64,000 nt of DNA from Exophiala sp. HKRS030 (Eukaryota > Ascomycota > Eurotiomycetes > Chaetothyriales > Herpotrichiellaceae), in the NCBI GenBank assembly GCA_023897205.1, contig JAHWDD010000004.1:4216001-4280000 (forward strand), read 5' to 3'. How positions within the stretch are numbered: position 1 is the stretch's first letter; each line of letters starts with the position of its first letter. The notes beneath the pieces were generated by a model. That model saw only the letters and a list, made by a program, of their open reading frames with translations, searched no databases and had not been told where the DNA came from. Below, piece after piece: positions 46,689-58,825 of this stretch. The position numbers and the translations under genes are program-made.

Positions 46689-48549
46689 TTAAAACAGCTT
46701 GCTAGCCACCTTCTGAAGGATACCTCTCTCCTCGGTGGGATCCTGCTCAATCACATCCACGCGTCCTGTCCAGAGATCAATATCCTGGATGGGCACGATT
46801 TGTGTCTTTTTCGCCAACTTCCAGACAAGATAGAAAGTAGTGAATATTCTAATTGACAGGATTAGTACTTGACTTCCCTTAAAACATGGGAGTTTGACGT
46901 ACGGAAGCCCAATATAAGCCGATATGAAGTTACGAGTGTCCCAGTTGCCACGAGTAAAGACGGCAAAGCCATTGAAGATTAGAACCATACCAAAAAACAC
47001 CACCCCTCCCCAAGCCAGGTAGGGCTGGAATGGTGACTTGAACGGGAGAGTGTCACGGTCGATGTTGTGCAAAAGGAGCGCCCGGCGGAAGCGTGTGTAG
47101 GCCAAGCAGATGGAGAACCATGTGAGTAAGTATGCGATGGACACCAGGCTCGAGAACCATTTGAACACGTCGGCGCCGCCCGACGAGACCGTCATGTATG
47201 TTAGAAGGCCAATCGACGCAGTGACACCCACACCTACCCAGTTTCCAGTGGTCAGTGTGATTGTTTCGCTTTCTAGGTTCCCATATAGGGAAATACTAAC
47301 AGTAAATGGGGACACCTCTCTTGGTGCACTTGAGGAAAATCCTGGGTGCTTGACCCTGGACCGCCAGTGCATAGAGATATCGAGAGCCAGTGTACAGGTC
47401 GGCGTTTGCCGCCGACGAGGCTGACGTAACGAGCACGGCATTGATGATGTGCGGCAGGACGGGAATGCCGGCGCTTCGAATGGCGACGATCCAGGGAGAC
47501 TGTGCAATGCCGGTGCCGTAGAGGAGGTTAAGGTTGTCGGAGGGGACGAGCACTCCCACCGCAAACGATCCCATACAGTAAAAGATTAGAAGACGCCAGA
47601 AGACACGACGAATTGCTTTGGGGATGTTGCGCGTCGGGTTTTTCGTCTCGCCCGCGGCCACGGCCACCTGCTCAGCGCCACCGAACGCGAAGGCGGCGTT
47701 GATCAGGGTGTTGAAGAGGCCGAGAAAGCGACCGGTCGAGCCCTTGGCGATGTACTCGTTCATGGGTCCGGGATGCTTCCAGTATCGAAAGCCGAGTCGG
47801 TCGTGAGACGGTCCGCCGCCCAAGTCGAGGCAGAGTGCCATGATCAAGAGGCCCACAATGGTGAGGATCTTGATCGTGGCAAAGAGAAACTCGGCCTCGC
47901 CATACACCCCAACCGTGATGACATTGAGAACGACGAGCGCGACTAGGATGACGGTGATCCAAGCAGCAGGCTGTTGCGTCAATCAGTCAGTCAACGTTCG
48001 CTCCGGGGGCAGGTTAATGCGCTATAAGCCACACTCACGTTGATGTCCGTCCAGAATTGTATAAGTACCACGGCCGCAGAAGTTTCGGCGCTGATGGCAA
48101 TGGCACAGTTGTACCATTGATTCCACCCAATGGCGAATCCGAAAGCAGGGTCAACGAAACGAGCGCCCAGCTGGGCAACCATACCAGGTAGAGGGAGCAA
48201 GGAAGCCATTTCCCCCAGGCATTGCATCTGTGAAGCACGGGATTGTTATTAACAGTAGGGCCAAGCTGTGGTCAACACTCACCATGGCCCAGATGGCCAC
48301 TGAGGTAAAGCAGTAACCTAGCCAGAGCGACAACGGACCAGATGTGGCCAAAGCACTCCCAATCCCCAAGAAGAGACCAGTGCCAATGGTGCCTCCCAAC
48401 GCAATGAACTGGACATGGCGTTCTTTGAGCGATCGATGGAGTTGTCCATTCGGGTCAGAGACGGCCGCCTGATCAGCGCTGATTGTCGCTTCGAGGTCTT
48501 TTTCAGTTGCCATCTTCGAATCCATTTGGATCTTAGTAGGATGGGTCAT
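46689..48549 (-). CDS. amino-acid permease (YAT/APC family)
   Basis: Proton-coupled plasma-membrane amino-acid transporter. Five exons: 48549-48283, 48227-48039, 47970-47301, 47233-46903 and 46848-46689, with introns of 55, 68, 67 and 54 nt; 538 residues, about 12 helices. Helix 1 carries GGTIGTGLFLGIGSAL, and the amino-acid-permease signature region includes GEMASLLPLPG and FAFGGAEQVAVAAGETKNP. Both termini are charged and cytosolic. Every splice lies between or inside conserved helices and restores the frame. Specificity unknown. Confidence 0.93.
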
Positions 48550-48993
48550 GGTTCATTCGAATGCTGAGGAGGACGATGCCTCGCCATCATGATCACAAGC
48601 GGACTCATATACTGTAGCGGGTAAAAGGGGTTCAGAAGATGATAGTTAGCATGATGAATTGACCGATCATCTAGGACTGGATCTAGAAATTGACTTTGGG
48701 GCTGGGAAAGAGTGAGGTGAGCATACGACGTATACTCGGAGGGTCAACTATCTGATGACAGCTTCCAGTCGCCACCAAAGCCTGATAAGCGATCGGGAAT
48801 TGTTGCAACACAGAATTTCCCGATCTCCGATGTGGAAAGAAGTTCACCTTCCCCACAAGGCTTGCGACCTGGTTTTAACATCTCACCACGTAGATTATCA
48901 ATGAACAAGAGGCTGGTCTTCAGTCCATTGAGTTTTTGCGTGGCTCATTCAATATTGCTCGTCTGATCATCTACAAACCACAAACCCGCCAGC
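48550..48993. promoter_or_regulatory. divergent promoter permease / cupin
   Basis: 444 bp between divergent genes; no further gene seen. Confidence 0.5.
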
Positions 48994-49392
48994 ATGCCTC
49001 TCGTCCAAAAAGAATTCACCACCCGACCGACCCATCCTGCTATCGGCGCAGCTCCCGTTTCACCACCATGCGAGGGTCAATGGTACTCGATAGGCCCCAA
49101 GATCTGGGAGTTACTCCTAAACGGCGAGAGCAACTCAGACCAAAAGTCCGTCCTACAGTGGTACGAACCAGGGGCGGTATCGGTCACTGACGAAATCATC
49201 ACGCACACGTACATCGAAGAAGTATGTTTCATTGAGGGAGGGCTCGAAGACGTCACACTGGGCCAGGGCTGGACCCAGGGAGCGTATGCGTACAGATTGC
49301 CCGGTATGAAGCATGGCCCTTACAAAGCTTCTTCTCAAGGTTGTCTACAGTTTGTCAAGCTGGTACCGGCTTCCTACATGTCGAAAGAGTGA
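48994..49392 (+). CDS. ChrR-like cupin protein A
   Basis: Single-domain cupin of 132 residues, one exon. It has the pattern HTYIEEVCFIEGGLEDV followed by YRLPGMKHGPYKAS, giving His, Glu and His residues placed as metal ligands in cupins. The same arrangement occurs in the protein at 53126-53542, and the two are clear relatives. ChrR-like cupins include zinc proteins and small dioxygenase-like enzymes (acetylacetone or anhydrotetracycline-type folds); the reaction here is unknown. It converges with a Zn2Cys6 regulator gene. Confidence 0.8.
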   Translation: MPLVQKEFTTRPTHPAIGAAPVSPPCEGQWYSIGPKIWELLLNGESNSDQKSVLQWYEPGAVSVTDEIITHTYIEEVCFIEGGLEDVTLGQGWTQGAYAYRLPGMKHGPYKASSQGCLQFVKLVPASYMSKE

Positions 49393-49527
49393 CCGGGAAT
49401 CGGTCAAGTATATCATTACCTTTCCCGCGACAGAACTTGTAATACAGAAAATAAATGGTTTAGAATAGATCTATCTGTGAAGTTGTGGGGTTTTTTACCT
49501 TCAAGGCATAATAAAAGTTATTATTCA

Positions 49528-51843
49528 TTACCCGTCATAGCAAAAATCCACATCGATATTATCAATAACCTCTTGCCACGTCTGCAGATCCGTGAGTCCA
49601 GGGAAAGTGCCTGGAAAGAGTTGGTCTTGCCAGACAGGAGTTTTCCCTGCGTCCAAAGTAGACGGTGACACCATCTCCAGCGGCCCGACATTCATCAGAG
49701 CAGCATTCTGGTCGGTTGCCATGGTCAGATCAACATCAACCGGCACAACATTGCTTGGGCCATCCAGGTTGGGGACCTGTGATGCTTCTGGAGTCTGTCG
49801 CTGGGTCCCGGTGTTCCTTTGGGCGCTATTCTGCAGTTGTTGCTTCAATTTGGCGATACACATTTCTACCACCTTGATTTCAGCCAGGCCAAACTCGCTC
49901 AACCACATCTCCGACCTCTGCATCTCACAGTAAGCCTCTAGATCTTCGACCACGCCAGGAGTCTGCGGAGATTTGACCTCCCGGACGGCGATGATGCCCA
50001 GGATGATGGCGCTGTTGAAGAGTTGATGGGCAGCAAGGCTAGTTGCGTATCGCTTGGCGGCGTCCGTTGTATGGTTATTGAGCCGAGTCCCTAGATCGGC
50101 TCGTGCCGATGAAAGACAAGCATGTCTACTGAATTCGTAGCGATTGGTCATGGAATAGCGGAGCAGGAATGGCCGATGCAACGTGATGCGTGCGAAGTGA
50201 AAGCTGGTGTGCAGATACAATCGCTGCCATTTCAAGTAGCCATGCGTCTCGTCGAGGGACAGATCAGGGTCCTCCAGCGCGAAGTAGTGAGGGAGTGTGT
50301 CCTTCCACCTCATGAGTTTCTTATCAAGCGCCAATACATCTCGATAAGAGGCCGCGTGAAACTGGAAACACGCTTCCTGGATCTGCCCGATGACTTTGGC
50401 CAGTCGATATTCGAAAGACGCCATGGCACTGATTGTAGGGTTGGTAAGGGGTTGAGGCTGTGCTGAGTGTGCCTCGTCATCGGTCATGTCGTCCACGAAG
50501 ATATTCTGAGGCTCTTCCAGAATGCTCTGAGCATCCGAGATGACCGACGGCCTCCCTAGGGCGAGGGAAATCATCCGGTCGAGCGTGTACAGATGACCCC
50601 ACAGCCGTCGACGCGTCTCTGTTGATCTTTTGGGCAGTCCCCATTTATCTCCGTCTACGTGAAGACCCTGTGCAATACCGATTCTCGCGGCGAACCCAAC
50701 CGTTAACCAGCTTTCAGCCAGTCTCTGGGTTTGGATCAGATACCGTGTGATCAGAACCCCGGCACGAACGAGGTCCGTACTTTCGCCGTAGAACGACGGA
50801 GCCAACACGATTGCCCTCCTCGAAGCCCAGTAGAACCTCAAGGAAGCTTCTTCATAGTCACGCTTCGTGTCCGGAGTGCTTTCCAAAGGGCAGTCTAGAT
50901 AGGCGCCGATGGCAAGGATGACAAACAAAAGTGCAAGCCACCTCAAGTCTACCGTCGTAACGTCGTCGAAGCCCGATTTGCGCTCCCAAAACTGAACGTA
51001 GCTTTGTCGGAAAGACGTCGGATGCACGGCGTCAATGTCTTGGTTCACATCGTTGAAAAAGCGATCCACCAGGTGGTCCACGGTGGTCTTCTGCCTCGGG
51101 AGGAGACCCAACAGGTCCCAGATCTGTGAGAATGGACCAGACTCGTCACGAAACGGTCGTGCGTCTAGTGCTCTTCTCGATCCGGTCCCTGCAGGAATGA
51201 CAGGAGCCGAAGAGTCGATCATGACGGCCGCCACCTGAGGCCCAAAATAAGAAGTACCATAAAATGCCGGAGCGCCTCTGGAGCTCCAGAGTTGCCCAAT
51301 CCGCGGCTGCTGCGACTGAGATGGCATGGCTCGTGTGTTTGTCGTTGCCAGTCCACCGCTCCCAGTCACTTCCACCACTTCGTCAGGAGTCGGAGACCGT
51401 GAGCGGAGTTCTGGCGCACGGCGCTTTGGGTCCCGAGGTCGCTTTTCCCGGCATCTAGGCTCCGGCTGGTGCTGTGGAGGCGGAGGACCAGAGCAGAGAT
51501 AACTAACACCTCGTCGAATGCAATTCATGCAAGGTAGGTTGCCATTACACTATCAAGTCTCACTCAGTCAGCCCCGTGAATAGGCAATATAACTATCGAG
51601 GCCAATAGATTTAGGCTTCAGAAGCGAACTGGGTCTCTCCGAATATGGCCCTGAATTCTCATTCGATGCCTTTTCGGTAGATGGAAAATGCATTGCAATC
51701 TCCCTTACCTTTTGTTTTCTCGTGTGACACTGCGAGCAGGCAGAAGCATTCCGTCCTCGTTTGCGAGCGCCTGGCCGCGGCTTAGAATTTGCCGATGACG
51801 GATCAAGCTGCGCTCCAGTCGCAGAAGATGCATTGATTTCCAT
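49528..51843 (-). CDS. Zn2Cys6 transcription factor
   Basis: Regulator of 718 residues. Exon 1 (51843-51709) is followed by a long 159-nt intron (51708-51550, GTAAGG...ATAG) and a large exon (51549-49528). Splicing completes the zinc cluster C36, C39, C46, C52, C55 and C64. A nuclear-localisation-like GARKRGR precedes it. The fungal_trans region includes LTVGFAARIGIAQGLHVDGD and LWGHLYTLDRMISLALGRPS. The C-terminus is acidic (DNIDVDFCYDG), suitable as an activation region. It lies between two cupin genes and a HAD gene and may control that group. Confidence 0.9.
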
Positions 51844-52207
51844 CCCGCCACTTACAGAAGACGCGGTCTTTTTTGGTGCTTGAAAACAAAGCTGCGATCT
51901 TTCGGTGCGACTGGCTCAAGATACTATCTCGTAGACTTGATAATGGGAATCTGTGGAGGAGGACGAGAGGGAGGTTAATGACGATTGCCGGAGCGGAGAA
52001 ATGGATTTTCGGAATCGGCTTTTTATCCTTTGTATAAAGGTAAGAGCTAAGGAAGTCTGTGTTGCTTACCTGAGCATCCGACATTCAGACCTAGAGCTCC
52101 GGCGTATAGATGCTGTGATAATGCCAATATATAGGTAAGATTTTTCGACCCTGTCCCAGAGACACAGAGGTACCTTCTTGACCTGTGCTTGACTATCCCC
52201 GCTCCAA
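51844..52207. promoter_or_regulatory. divergent promoter regulator / HAD hydrolase
   Basis: 364 bp between divergent genes; no other gene seen. Confidence 0.5.
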
Positions 52208-52921
52208 ATGGCGACTCGCATCAAAGCTGTCTGGTTCGACTTCATGGGCACCTGTCTGGATTGGCATTCGAGCATCGAAAAATCCCTGCCATCCGCACTT
52301 TCCGAGTCCGAGAAATCGAGTTTTGCCTTGGAATTGAGGCAGAGCTACTTTGACTATAACGCCAAACGCCTAGTCGACGGAAGAGAGGTGGAGGATTTTG
52401 ACCACACCCAAAGGCGGGTGCTGGATGCCTTCCTGGACCGGGAGCCGAACCTGGCCATTAAGCACTTGTTCTCGGTCGAAGTGAAAGAACACTTGGTGGC
52501 CGCGTGGCATCATCAAGAAGCTTGGCCAGACGTCGCTGAAGCTCTGAGAAAGTTGAAAAGAGATAGTGAATTGGAAGTGTACGTCCACGCCAACGGCAGT
52601 ACGCGACTTCAGTTGGATCTTGTCAAGTCAGCCGGGCTGCACTTCGACATGCTATTCTCCAGTGAGCTGTTGGGGCTTTACAAGCCCGCATCAGAAAGTT
52701 ATCAAGCCGTGATGAAACTGTTGAAGCTCAAACCGGACGAATGTGTCATGGTTGCCGCCCATGCATACGACCTGAGAGGCGCAAAAGCCGTCGGGATGAA
52801 AACAGTCTATGTGTACAGGTGGACGGACGACATTAGGGAAGATCAGCGAGTGGTGAGGAAGGAGAATGATGCATATTTGTCCGATATGGACAATCTGGGT
52901 AGTGTTATTGCAAGCCTATAA
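52208..52921 (+). CDS. HAD-superfamily hydrolase, haloacid-dehalogenase-like
   Basis: 237 residues, one exon. The nucleophile Asp is in VWFDFMGTCLDW near the N-terminus, the Ser/Thr of motif II lies in VYVHANGSTRL, the Lys of motif III in GLYKPASESYQ, and motif IV is VMVAAHAYDLRGAKAVGMKT. The cap pattern (WPDVAEALRKL) and overall size match type II 2-haloacid dehalogenase-like proteins of fungi. The family includes dehalogenases and phosphatases, so the substrate is open. It diverges from the regulator and faces the second cupin gene. Confidence 0.88.
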   Translation: MATRIKAVWFDFMGTCLDWHSSIEKSLPSALSESEKSSFALELRQSYFDYNAKRLVDGREVEDFDHTQRRVLDAFLDREPNLAIKHLFSVEVKEHLVAAWHHQEAWPDVAEALRKLKRDSELEVYVHANGSTRLQLDLVKSAGLHFDMLFSSELLGLYKPASESYQAVMKLLKLKPDECVMVAAHAYDLRGAKAVGMKTVYVYRWTDDIREDQRVVRKENDAYLSDMDNLGSVIASL

Positions 52922-53125
52922 GACCGAGCACGAGAAATGAAATGCTCCAGAAAATTCCGAGTATTGGAGCATGATCAGGTCATTGAAATCGACCGAGGTG
53001 AGGTGTTGGTGGGTCTGACACACGCATATAAGTTTCGGAATCTGCGTAATGAGTAGCTACATTGTCCCGCTCTCGTAAGTGTCAAAGGTGATATAGGCAT
53101 ATGAGTGCTCAAAGCAACTCGTCAA

Positions 53126-53542
53126 CTACTTCTGTTCATATCTCGCCATACAGATCTCCCTGCACCCGATCTTTTCATCCGCCTTGCAAGGTCCATGCAA
53201 CATCCCTGGTGGCCTGCAACAGTAACTGCCGGCGGCGAACCACTGCTTCTTGCCTACGTCGTAGAATCTACCCTCGATGATGTAGCATTCCTCCCAGTAA
53301 TCATGCGAGCAGACTGTGTCTTTGTCGAAGTCGTCGGACGGGTTTCCGCCCCACACGCTGCCAGGAGAGTGTTCCTTTAGAATGGTTTTGTCGCCCGTGG
53401 TCGGGTCATGAGAGAGCAAATAAGTCCGATAATTGGTGAAGGTGCCATCGGCATTGGAGTGAGCAGTGACGTTGGACGAGAAAACTCCCTTGCTGTCGGC
53501 GACGGGTGTGAATTCGATCTCGGGTTTGGCGAGTGATGGCAT
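53126..53542 (-). CDS. ChrR-like cupin protein B
   Basis: 138 residues, one exon. Contains HDYWEECYIIEGRFYDVG and CRPPGMLHGPCKADEKIG, the same ligand layout as cupin A at 48994, from which it differs by a longer N-terminal half. Two such paralogues within 4.5 kb, separated by a regulator and a HAD hydrolase, suggest they belong to one pathway. Reaction unknown. The HAD gene lies convergent, about 200 bp away. Confidence 0.82.
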   Translation of the reverse strand: MPSLAKPEIEFTPVADSKGVFSSNVTAHSNADGTFTNYRTYLLSHDPTTGDKTILKEHSPGSVWGGNPSDDFDKDTVCSHDYWEECYIIEGRFYDVGKKQWFAAGSYCCRPPGMLHGPCKADEKIGCREICMARYEQK

Positions 53543-54163
53543 CTTGGAGTTTTGAACTTTGTCACCAATGTAGGAAGCGTTGAAGGTAGATAGATATCTG
53601 ACGACAAGGGAAAATTAACGCAGCCAAGTAATCAATCATCAAGTAACAAAGAAATACTAATTGTTGTCCGCGTATATCCATGCTTGCCTCTATCGGCTTG
53701 AGGCGTATTTGGCTTTTTGTTTTATTCCGATCGGCACTAGAATCTACGAAAGTATAATGGGTAGACTGTCGGACTATTGCTCCCGCTTATCTCAATTAAA
53801 TTTATGGTAAACCTGCTCACAGCATGAGTCTGCGAACAGAATGTTTTTACCATGCGGTGAATACAGACCAGTCGGCCCACACGACCAAAGTGACGATGGA
53901 AACTGCGGCGTCCTTCGCTCTACATCTTTCTCCGACGAAGGTTCAAAGAGACAGCAGTAGGCCGACGAGAGAAAGCTGCCGCCTGGAGATAATATGGGTT
54001 GGTGAAATGTTGTCGAACTTACCTCTGCACAGAGCGTCCTCAGTGTTCTTACCAAAGACTTTATAACGGGAGGTCACATTTGGGTAGGAATCCCTACCAA
54101 AAGGGTTCTTTCCCATCATGTCGGTTCCTCTACTCGACGTTTCATTGTAGGGAAATATTTATC
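53543..54163. promoter_or_regulatory. divergent promoter cupin B / amidase
   Basis: 621 bp between divergent genes; AT-rich parts; no gene seen. Confidence 0.5.
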
Positions 54164-56078
54164 ATGCGGTCTACGGGAGAATTGACAGCTACTTCTAGGT
54201 CGACTGACGTGTCCACAAATGACGTTTTTGCCTTGTGTAAGAGAGTAGGCCTCGAGGTATCGGAGGAGTTCGCCGAAGCATGTCGTCCTGTGATCGGGGC
54301 ACTTGATGGCTGTGCCAAAGTCATTATGGCACGAGACGGTTAGGACCGATATAACGAAAAGGATCATGGTACTGACTGGCTGACAGACCACTTTCCCGGG
54401 CCTGATGAAATTGGGTATCCACGCAAGGACATTCAGACCGATATAGATAACAGTCTCGATGGAGGTGGTTGGGCTACAAAGGTGAGAGCGTCGGGAGGGC
54501 TATTGATGCTGACGTGCACTAAGGTGAATGTGAAATCAACCCAGCCGGAGAGTAACTTGCTACAAGGCCGGACACTTGCGTTGAAAGACAACATTGCGCT
54601 GGCCGGAGTAAGGTGTACAAATGGGACTGATCTGAGCGGCTGGGTCCCTGACTTCGATGCGACCGTCGTGAAGCGAATCTTAGATTGTGGTGGTACGATA
54701 CTCGGAAAAGCAGGTAAGATGAAAGACGGAGCATTTCGTGCGCGCGTTTCTGAAGGAATTCTAGCCTGCGAGAGTGGTTGCTGGAGCACCGTCAGCGACA
54801 CTTCTATCACGGGCCCGGTGAGAAACCCCTATCACGATGAATTTAGCTGCGGTGGATCTAGCAGTGGAAGTGCGAGGCTTGTCGCCTGTAGAAGTGTCGA
54901 CATGGCCTTGGTTCGTACTGAAATTTGCTCACTGCGGCTTTGGACTAATTAGCCGCCCAGGGAGGAGATCAAGGGGGCTCTATTCGTGTTCCTGCGTCGG
55001 CGTGCGGAATAGTTGGATTGAAACCAACCTGGGGTCTTGTACCATATACAGGCATTCTCGGGGTATCGGCAGTCATTGACCATGTCGGTCCCATGGCCAG
55101 AACAGTTGCAGATTGTGCCCTTCTTCTAGAAGCCATCGCAGGACCAGACGGAATCGACGACCGCCAACCTCACATAAATTGGTTTCGCTCAGTTCCCTAT
55201 GCTGACGAGGTACGTCAGCACTCGACAACCGCTGACCCCAGGCCTCTGGCAGGCGTCAAGATTGGTGTTCTAGAAGAAGGCTTTCAACACCCTCGACAAG
55301 ACGACCTTGTTGCAAGAGTAGTTCGCCAAAGTATTGACAAGTTTGAGGAACTCGGCGCTGAGGTTCGAACTTGTCATGTACCAGAGCACCGTGACACAGA
55401 GCTGGCCTGGATGTGCACTCTGCCAGCTTTCGCCTTCACTCAGGGTCTCGTTCTCAATTCTGGTGGCCGTAAACAGTTTGCTATGTCCGGACCTGCAGCC
55501 CTAGGCAACGGTGGACTGAGCCAGTCGACTTTTGATGTCCTCAATACTGCAGGCCAGAATCTCTATCTGAGAGGATGTTTCCTACAAGAAAAGTATGGCG
55601 CTGCTCTGGTTTCTCGATGCACTAACTTGATGAGAAAATTGAGCGTATGCATAAAAGGATTGACATACATTGAACTATTGCTGAACCCCATTCAGGACGA
55701 CTATGACGTGGCATTCAGACAATTCGACGTCCTGGTCATGCCCACAACGCCTCTACCACCGTGTAGGATATTCAAATCTAGAAGCGAAGGAAGTACATCT
55801 GAAAGACTCAAGCGTACGACCGGTATTACCGCGAATACTGCACCCTTCAACGGTAGGTGGAAACAGGAATTCGGGTGGAATTAAAGCGCCAACTGACGAA
55901 TCGCATAGCTTCTGGTCACCCTGCCCTCAGTATACCTGTTGGATTCTCCCCAGCTCTGGAAGATCCTTCTGTCCGTCTGCCAGTGGGCTTACAACTTGTT
56001 GGAAGAAAGTTTGAAGATGCTCTTCTCTTGAAAGTTGCTGCATCTTGGGAGAATCGCTACGATTGGAAAGCCCAATGA
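54164..56078 (+). CDS. amidase (amidase-signature family)
   Basis: Ser-Ser-Lys hydrolase of amides or related C-N bonds. Seven exons: 54164-54338, 54387-54481, 54524-54713, 54765-54910, 54961-55644, 55696-55852 and 55909-56078; 538 residues. Introns are 42-56 nt; the 42-nt one (54482-54523) is in frame and could be retained. The triad is visible: Lys in [11 protein letters not shown], Ser in [13 protein letters not shown] and Ser in [15 protein letters not shown], the last rebuilt by splicing. [15 protein letters not shown] closes the domain, also across a splice. All catalytic residues are present. No transit or secretion signal is seen. It is followed on the same strand by a 2-hydroxyacid dehydrogenase. 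Confidence 0.88.
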
Positions 56079-56504
56079 AGAGCTCGATCACTATTTCTAG
56101 ACAAAGAACTACTACTAGCCAATATTCGTTGTACTACGCTGATAACCCGTGGCCGAGAACGTTGGTCCGTGAGATGATCGCACAATCGATCGGAGAGACA
56201 GAGCCGGAAGGCTAGGGTCCTTCCTCCCTCAAGCTTTAGCTCCGCTCGCATGAAGTTGAACTGATCGGAAAATCTGTAGAAATTGCTAAGCAGCTACGGT
56301 GTCGGCAAAATCGATCGGTAAATCGTACTGACACAATATGAGGCATCCGAACGACGGAATTTCACTCGACTCGTCCGAGATATACACTAGGTGACCATGG
56401 CTTGCATAGACCCGGAGCTTTTTTGGCCTGACTTGGAAGATATCAGCCTTGATCAAGGTTGAGGGCCCAACAGAAGCGCCTGCATCTGCCACAGTAGATA
56501 AGAT
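56079..56504. other. intergenic, dehydrogenase promoter
   Basis: 426 bp; no gene seen. Confidence 0.55.
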
Positions 56505-57632
56505 ATGGGATTGGAGATGTCAATAAGAAGCAAGATACTGCTCCTAGGAGACATTTGCCAGTACGTCTTACTTTAGATGTCCATTGACGAGATACATCGC
56601 TGACAACTATCAGTGCACAAAGCCATTGGGAAGCTCTCAGTGATCTGGGAGAGGTGGTCCGACCAAGAGCAACAAACAGAGCCGATTTTATAACAGAATG
56701 TAAAGAAGGGGGGCTTGACGGAGTGGTTGCTGCCTACCGGACAGCTGAGTCCATCGAGATCACGGGACGCTTCGACGAAGAACTCATAACCATTTTACCC
56801 AAGAGCTGGATCTTTCTTGCGAACTGTGGTGAGGAGTGCTATTTGTCAAGTTCCTAAAAGACAGAACCATTAGTTACTGACTAAAGTAAAAGGGGCTGGC
56901 TACGATGCCATTGATGTGAAGGATTGCTCTCAAAGACAGCCACCGCTATGCGTCTCGAACGTGCCGACAGCTGTTGATGACTCCACGGCTGATACTGCTA
57001 TTTTTTTGATGCTTGGAGCACTCAGAAATTTCAACGCCTCCATTCACACCTTGCGCCAAGGAGACTGGAGAGGCAAGCAGCCGGTCGAACTCGGACACGA
57101 TCCGCAAGGAAAAGTCCTTGGGATCCTCGGCATGGGTGGCATAGGCAAGAACATGAGCGTGAAGGCCGCCACGTTTGGAATGTCGACGATCTATCATAAC
57201 CGCCGAAAGATCAAAGGGGAGACTATCGAGTACGTCTCATTCGAAGATCTACTGAAGAGGAGTGATGTACTCAGTTTAAACCTACCCCTTAACTCCAAGA
57301 CTCGACATATCATCTCCACGGCTCAGCTAAGAATGATGAAGCCAACCTCGATCATCATCAATACGGCTAGGGGTGCGGTGCTGGACGAAGGAGCCCTCGT
57401 CGAGGCTCTTGAAAATGGCACCATTGCCGGTGCAGGCTTGGATGTGTTCGAGGAGGAACCCAGCATCCACCCAGGCTTGATCCAAAATACGAATGTGATC
57501 CTCTTACCACACATGGGGACACACACGATGGAGACAAAACGAAAAATGGAAGAAAAGACAATCGAAAACATACGGGAAGCTCTTGAGACGGGCCAGCTGA
57601 TAGATCCAATCCCTGAGCAACGGGGACTGTGA
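56505..57632 (+). CDS. D-2-hydroxyacid dehydrogenase, NAD(P)-dependent
   Basis: Interconverts 2-hydroxy and 2-keto acids (glyoxylate/hydroxypyruvate-reductase type). Exons 56505-56560, 56614-56828 and 56893-57632, with introns of 53 and 64 nt; 336 residues. The first in-frame ATG is 56505 and the ATG at 56517 is an alternative; a stop lies just upstream. The Rossmann motif GMGGIG is in ILGMGGIGKNM. The catalytic residues appear as R in NTARGAVLDEGAL, E in GLDVFEEEP and H in LLPHMGTHT. The N-terminal exon (KILLLGDICHAQSHWEA) matches the family start and is found only by splicing. Its substrate may be a product of the neighbouring amidase, which is inference. Confidence 0.92.
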
Positions 57633-57807
57633 TCATATATAACAAAGTGTTCAGCTAAAATTGCACAAGACATTCATAGCATTATCATTACGGCAATCCA
57701 TTTCCAAAAGCGACATTCAGGATGGATTGGTTTATTTGAATCATTAAACCAACTTTAAGGGAGAATCCTAGTTTTCTTTTTCTACTTGAAGATGAAACCC
57801 TTGTGAC

Positions 57808-58825
57808 CTATCCAGTTGACGAGGTAAATCCTCCGTCCACCACAATTTTTTGTCCGGTAATGTACCGACTTGCAATGGATGCCAAAAAGCCCGCTGTATT
57901 GGCCACGTCAAAGGACGTCCCCATGAGGCCCATAGGGACCTGTCTATTTCTCTTCGCGATGAATCCCTCCAGGTCACCTCCCGCATACTTTTCCGCCAAC
58001 ATACCCAGAAGCGGTGTATGCATTAGACCGGGGACCACGACATTCATGCGGATGCCCTTGTTGGCATACAGTACAGCGGTGGCTTTTGTGAATTGAATGA
58101 CGGCGGCTTTCGTCGCCGAATAGGCAACCTGAGGCTTTCCGATGTACCGGATCCCAGCCACTGAAGCTACGTTCACCACCACCCCGGACCCTTGGGCCTC
58201 CATGTGAGGCAGGACGTGGTGGCAGCAGAGGTAGACCGACTTGAGATTGACGTCGGTCTGAGCATCCCAAACTCGCTCTTCCATCTCGGCGGGACCACCT
58301 GGCTCGGAACGACCAACGTTACTAGGAAGACACCAAGCTGTTAGTCTTGATAGCCGGATGATGCTTCCGTGGTTGTGATCATTGCATCGCATTCGGATGA
58401 CGACGTAGGGAGGGTACTACACACTTGACGAGAACATCGATACGTCCATACTTGACTATGCAAGCGTCCACAAACTCCTTCACCTGCTCATTGTTGGTGA
58501 CATCAACTGACATGACGGTCACCTCGGCGCCTTCGGCCTGCAGGCGCTTTTGAGTATGACGAGCCGCTTCGATGTTGAGATCACAGCCGAATATCTTGGC
58601 TCCCGATCGAGCGAGCACTCGCGCGGTTGCCGCACCATTGCCCCATAGCTTTTGGTCGCCCGTTTGACCGATCCCAGTCACTGTGATTCGTTGATTGTTA
58701 GTGGATTATACAGATATTTTTCAATTCAATCCGAGCCCGACGGCACTCTTACAGAGAACCACCTTTCCTTCCAATCCAGGAAATGTATGCTTTTCATTCT
58801 CCTGGTCGAGTTCTGGTGGCGTCAT
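57808..58825 (-). CDS. short-chain dehydrogenase/reductase
   Basis: NAD(P)-dependent oxidoreductase. Exons 58825-58753, 58680-58425 and 58321-57808, with introns of 72 and 103 nt; 280 residues. The nucleotide site reads VVLLTGIGQTGDQKLWGNGA, the extended glycine motif seen in one fungal SDR group. NNVGR is rebuilt by the second splice, the catalytic Ser lies in NVASVAG, and the YxxxK is YSATK. The end GQKIVVDGGFTSSTG is the usual SDR C-terminal segment. It diverges from the aldolase gene over 609 bp. Substrate unknown; hydroxy-acid or sugar-type substrates are common in the group. Confidence 0.92.
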
